From positions 124,001 through 188,000 of the forward strand of contig JAVYIG010001596.1 of the NCBI GenBank assembly GCA_035222895.1: a DNA stretch of 64,000 bases, in the 5' to 3' direction. The position numbers were made by a program, and so were the translations under genes. Under the pieces are notes generated by a model that worked only from the letters and a program-made list of their open reading frames with translations, ran no database searches and was not told where the DNA came from. Below are positions 60,241 to 64,000 of this stretch, one piece after another. This DNA is from Strongylocentrotus droebachiensis. Its lineage: Eukaryota; Echinodermata; Echinoidea; Camarodonta; Strongylocentrotidae. Within the stretch, counting starts at the first letter, position 1, and each line of letters opens with the position of its first letter.

Positions 60241-63075
60241 CCACCTAGGGCCCTAAGGCGGACGACTGGATGCTAATCTGACGGTAATTTAATGCCTTAA
60301 ACCCCTGAGCTCCTGGGGGCTCTGCCCCCTGGATCCCATACAAATTAGTGACCTGCCAGTGCCACAAATAAGGTATCAAAATATGCTCATCTGACTGTAA
60401 TTAAATGCCTAAAACCCCTTGAATTTCGGTGGTTATGCCCCCTGGACCCCACCTAGGGCCCTAAGGCGGACGGCTGGATGCTAATCTGACGGTAATTTAA
60501 TGCTTAAAAACCCTGAGCTTCTGGGGTCTCGGCCTCCTGGACCCCACGCCAATTCGTGACCTGCCAGTATCCGACAAATAAGGTATCAAAATATGTTCAT
60601 CTGACCGTAATAAAATGCCTAAAACCCCTAGGTTTCCGAGGCTCGGCCCCCTCGACCTAACCAGGGGCCCTAATGCCGGCACTGCATGCTTGTCTTACCG
60701 TTATAAAATGCCTGCATGTAAGAGTGGGGTGATGGGGATTTTTTTTCGTCTACCCCCCCCCCCCCCCCTAAACGTTTTTGCCACTAGCGGTGTAACCATT
60801 ACGTACCGATATTTGGCTCGCATAATTTCATTTTCATCTGACCTAATTTCAATTCCATCTGACGTAATTAAATGCCTAAAGCCCTGAGCTTCTGGGGCTC
60901 TGCCCCCTGAACCAAACCATTGCCCTAAGGCGGGCCCCTGGATTCTCATCTGACCGTAATATTGCCTAATACCCCTGAGCCTCAGGTGGCTCCCTCTCCT
61001 GGACCTCACGCAAAGGTATCAAAATATGGCGGTGTCATCATTACGTACCAATATTTGGCTCGCATAATTTCATTTTTATCTGACCTAATTTCAATTCCAT
61101 CTGACGTAATTAAATGCCTAAAGCCCTGAGCTTCTGGGGCTCTGCCCCCTGAACCAAACCATTGCCCTAAGGCAGGCCTCTGGATTCTCATCTCACCGTA
61201 ATATATTGCCTAACACCCCTGAGCCTCTGGGGGCTCCCTCTCCTGGACCTCACGCAAAGGTATCAAAATATATTCATCTGACCGTAATTAAATGCCTAAA
61301 ACCCCTTGACTTTCGGTGGCTCTGCCCCCTGGACCCCACCTAGGGCCCTAAGGCGGACGGCTGGATGCTAATCTGACGGTAATTTAATGCTTAAAAACCC
61401 TGAGCTTCTGGGGTCTCGGCCTCCTGGACCCCACGCCAATTCGTGACCTGCCAGTATCCGACAAATAAGGTATCAAAATATGTTCATTTGACCTAATTAA
61501 ATGCCTAAAACCCCTAGGTTTCCGAGGCTCGGCCCCCTCGACCTAACCAGGGGCCCTAATGCCGGCACTGCATGCTTGTCTTACAGTTATAAAATGCCTG
61601 CATGTAAGAGTGGGGTGATGGGGATTTCTTTCGTCTACCCCCCCCCCCTAAACGTTTTTGCCACTGGCGGTGTCACCATTACGTACCGATATTTGGCTCG
61701 CATAATTTCATTTTCATCTGACGTAATTTCAATTCCATCTGACGTAATTAAATGCTTAACCCTAATAAGGCCGGGCTATTTGAAGTCTTACTACGGCCGG
61801 GGGGGGGGCCATTATGGCCCCCCCCCCCTAAGATCACGGCCGTGAAACGGCCGATCTCCGCGAAAATTTGCACGCATGTCAAGTGAAGTGTATAGAACAA
61901 TATGATAATATCAATTTTTTGAAAAAAATCCCTCATTTGCATATTTATTGTAATTTATGCAAATAACGTCATAAAATCACATTTTTACCCATAAATCCTA
62001 TATTATTCATATTTAAGCATTCTTTTTCACTACATATATTCATTAGACCATTTGGAACAATAATACGACAAAAAAAATTGGAAGAGCCAGCTTATTCCTT
62101 ATGTTATCTCTTGTTTTGATAATTTCTTATGTATTTCATTGTTTTTTTAACTTATGTATGTTATTGTTTTTTGTTTTTTTTTCATTTCTTCCTACAATTC
62201 AACTATTTTGACTCCCAAAACAACCACCTAAACTTTAAACAAGACCCAATAACCAATGTTTGATCTATTTTTAGGAAAAATGACATTTCCATATGTTTTG
62301 TACACAAATCACAAAAATGAGCGATTTTCGGGCTGACATGCAAAGACAAAAGGTCACGTGACCTTGTAACTATAGGTCCGATTTTTTTTTTTTTTTTTTT
62401 TAAAGATGCGCAAGACTCTAAAGAAAAAAGTCAGCTAGCGGCGAGGCGCCATCCATATGCGTTCTCGAACAATCAGAAAAATCGTGGAGGGGGGGGGGCC
62501 ATAATGGCCCCCCCCCGGCCTTATTAGGGTTAAAGCCCTGAGCTTCCGGGGCTCTGCCCCCCGAACCCAACCATTTCCCTAAGGCGGGCCCCTGGATTCT
62601 CATCTGACCGTAATATTGCCTAATACCCCTGAGCCTCTGGTGGCTCCCTCTCCTGGACCTCACGCAAAGGTATCAAAATATGGCGGTGTCACCATTACGT
62701 ACCAATATTTGGCTCGCATAATTTCATTTTTATCTGACGTAATTTCAATTCCATCTGACGTAATTAAATGCCTAAAGCCCTGAGCTTCTGGGGCTCTGCC
62801 CCCTGAACCAAACCATTGCCCTAAGGCGGGCCTCTGGATTCTCATCTCACCGTAATATATTGCCTAACACCCCTGAGCCTCTGGGGGCTCCCTCTCCTGG
62901 ACCTCACGCAAAGGTATCAAAATATATTCATCTGACCGTAATTAAATGCCTAAAACCCCTTGACTTTCGGTGGCTCTGCCCCCTGGACCCCACCTAGGGC
63001 CCTAAGGCGGACGGCTGTATGCTAATCTGACGGTAATTTAATGCTTAAAAACCCTAAGCTTCTGGGGTCTCGTAC
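60240..63075. repeat. Higher-order satellite, ~0.88-kb period
   Basis: Basic ~100-120-bp modules contain AATTAAATGCCTAAAACCCC, TGAGCTTCTGGGGCTCTGCC and CCCTGGACCCC. They are arranged in a higher-order unit: the same ~886-bp succession starts again at matching points (60541 and 61427; 60615 and 61501). A third unit (to ~63075) follows once the inserted element 61760-62529 is removed. Minus-strand frames such as MRIQRPALGQWFGSGGRAPE recur only because the units do. Confidence 0.88.
61760..62529. mobile_element. piggyBac-like nonautonomous element in the satellite
   Basis: TTAA (61756-61759 and 62530-62533) flanks a 770-bp element with TIRs CCCTAATAAGGCCGGG and inverted CCCCGGCCTTATTAGGG. A second inverted layer GGGGGGGGGCCATTATGGCC lies just inside. 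The neighbouring satellite gives the empty site (ATGCCTAAAGCCC). TTAA target and CCCT end match piggyBac habits. It has no transposase. Confidence 0.78.
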
Positions 63076-63079
63076 GTTA

Positions 63080-64000
63080 TAGCAAAAGAGACTTATCAGG
63101 CTAGTGGTTTTTATTAAGATGTTAAGTTGATTTAATTAATGTATACATATATATATATACAGTATATATTCCCCCATTTTGATGTTTAAAGGTAGTTATT
63201 AGGTTTCGGGTAATTGGTTTATTTAGCTCGAGCTTTAAAAGCATAAAACTTTTATGTAACGCGAAAGAGACTTATTAGGCTAATGGTTACTATTAACATG
63301 TTAAGTTTATGTACATATATATACCCGGATTTTGATGCTGTGTATTTCAGTCAATGGAAATTACAAAGCGTTCTCATGAGCTTGGTCACAGTTGGGACCA
63401 TGAACGCGTTTTTCATTGAAGACTGCTTTTGGTTTAAAATGAAAGGTAGTTATCTTGTTATTTTGATTAATTGGTTGATTTAGCTTAAGCTTTGAAATTT
63501 CAAAACGTGGGTATTGAAAAGATATTATGGTAATTGGTTGAATGCATTATGTTCAAGTTCAAGTTCGCGTACTTTGTACATATATATATATATATAGCCG
63601 TTTTGTGGCTTTGTTTTATTTACCGATTATTGCAGAGTGTTTTCATGAGCTTAGTCACAGTCGTGGCCATAAATGTGCTTTTAACTTATAGTTTTTGGTT
63701 GGAAACGAAAGGTACATGTAGTTATCACGTTATTTTGGCTAATTGGTTGGATTCAATATGTTCACGTTCAAGTTCGTGTACTTAGTTCATATATATATAT
63801 ATAGCCGTTCGTGGCTTTGTTTTACTATACTTACTGTTATTGCAGAGTGCTTTCATGAGCATAGTCACAGTCGAGGTCATGAAGGTGTTTTTAATTTATT
63901 GTTTTTGGTTGAAAACGAAAGGTGGTTATCACGTTATTTTGGTTAGTTGGTTGATTTAGCTCAAGCTTCGAAATCGCACAACGTTGGTATTGAAATGAAA
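63080..64000 (+). repeat. Tandem 0.2-0.27-kb repeat continuing past the window
   Basis: Units start near 63080, 63261, 63531 and 63741. Each carries (AT)n with CATATATATA. Units 1-3 also hold a block from a CAG acceptor-like site to GAAAGG. In that block one frame stays open in all three units: QSVLMSLVTVGTMNAFF, QSVFMSLVTVVAINVLL and QSAFMSIVTVEVMKVFL, followed by a Phe-Trp-Leu/Phe-Lys motif. The frame is hydrophobic, ~28 residues, and of no known family. Confidence 0.75.

Noticed and set aside
60701..62845. Recurring 60-100-codon minus-strand frames with SGGRAPEAQGF
   Set aside because: They repeat because the satellite repeats, and they differ by frameshifts; no independent sign of coding.

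Overview
The window is eukaryotic nuclear DNA from an animal. It is AT-rich and gene-poor, with introns using GT/AG sites and many transposable elements. CR1/L2-, RTE- and Jockey/Crack-like LINEs, tRNA-derived SINEs, many foldback/MITE elements, long G/C homopolymers and an LDLa/CUB gene suggest a marine invertebrate, perhaps a deuterostome such as an echinoderm. That assignment is an inference and not firm.

Region 1 (1-25.4 kb) is a tandem segmental duplication. Copy A spans 1 to ~12.3 kb and is cut by the window edge; copy B spans ~14.38 to 25.40 kb. Each copy carries one four-exon gene for a small secreted protein of 210 or 211 residues. All three introns are phase 0. The protein has a signal peptide, N-glycosylation sites, seven conserved cysteines and mostly helical sequence. 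A TATA box lies 93 bp before the ATG and an AU-rich nonamer lies just after the stop. This layout resembles vertebrate helical cytokine genes, but no homology was established. Coding segments differ between the copies far more than the introns and 3' UTR do, which suggests diversifying selection or sequence exchange. Comparing the copies also gives empty sites for transposons inserted in copy A after the duplication.

Region 2 (25.4-36.4 kb) holds a 9-copy ~92-bp tandem array, LINE 3' ends, a degenerate AAAGGGGCACTT-type array, a SINE, a truncated CR1/L2 LINE on the minus strand, and a 1.6-kb unit present three times in tandem.

Region 3 (36.4-49.1 kb) contains no recognised host gene. It is dominated by palindromic and foldback elements (37.8-38.9, 40.9-41.7, 46.0-46.6 and 47.2-48.3 kb), TIR elements and microsatellites.

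Region 4 (49.2-60.1 kb) carries the 5' part of a secreted LDLa-CUB-LDLa gene. It is followed by an RTE-type LINE (minus strand) that itself contains a TTTAAAC-rich element and a plus-strand Jockey/CR1-type LINE.

Region 5 (60.1-64 kb) is a higher-order satellite (~0.88-kb period) invaded by a TTAA-flanked element, then a ~0.2-0.27-kb tandem repeat that runs off the window.

All exon models are hand-built from splice sites, reading frame and duplicate comparison; no transcript evidence or database search was available.
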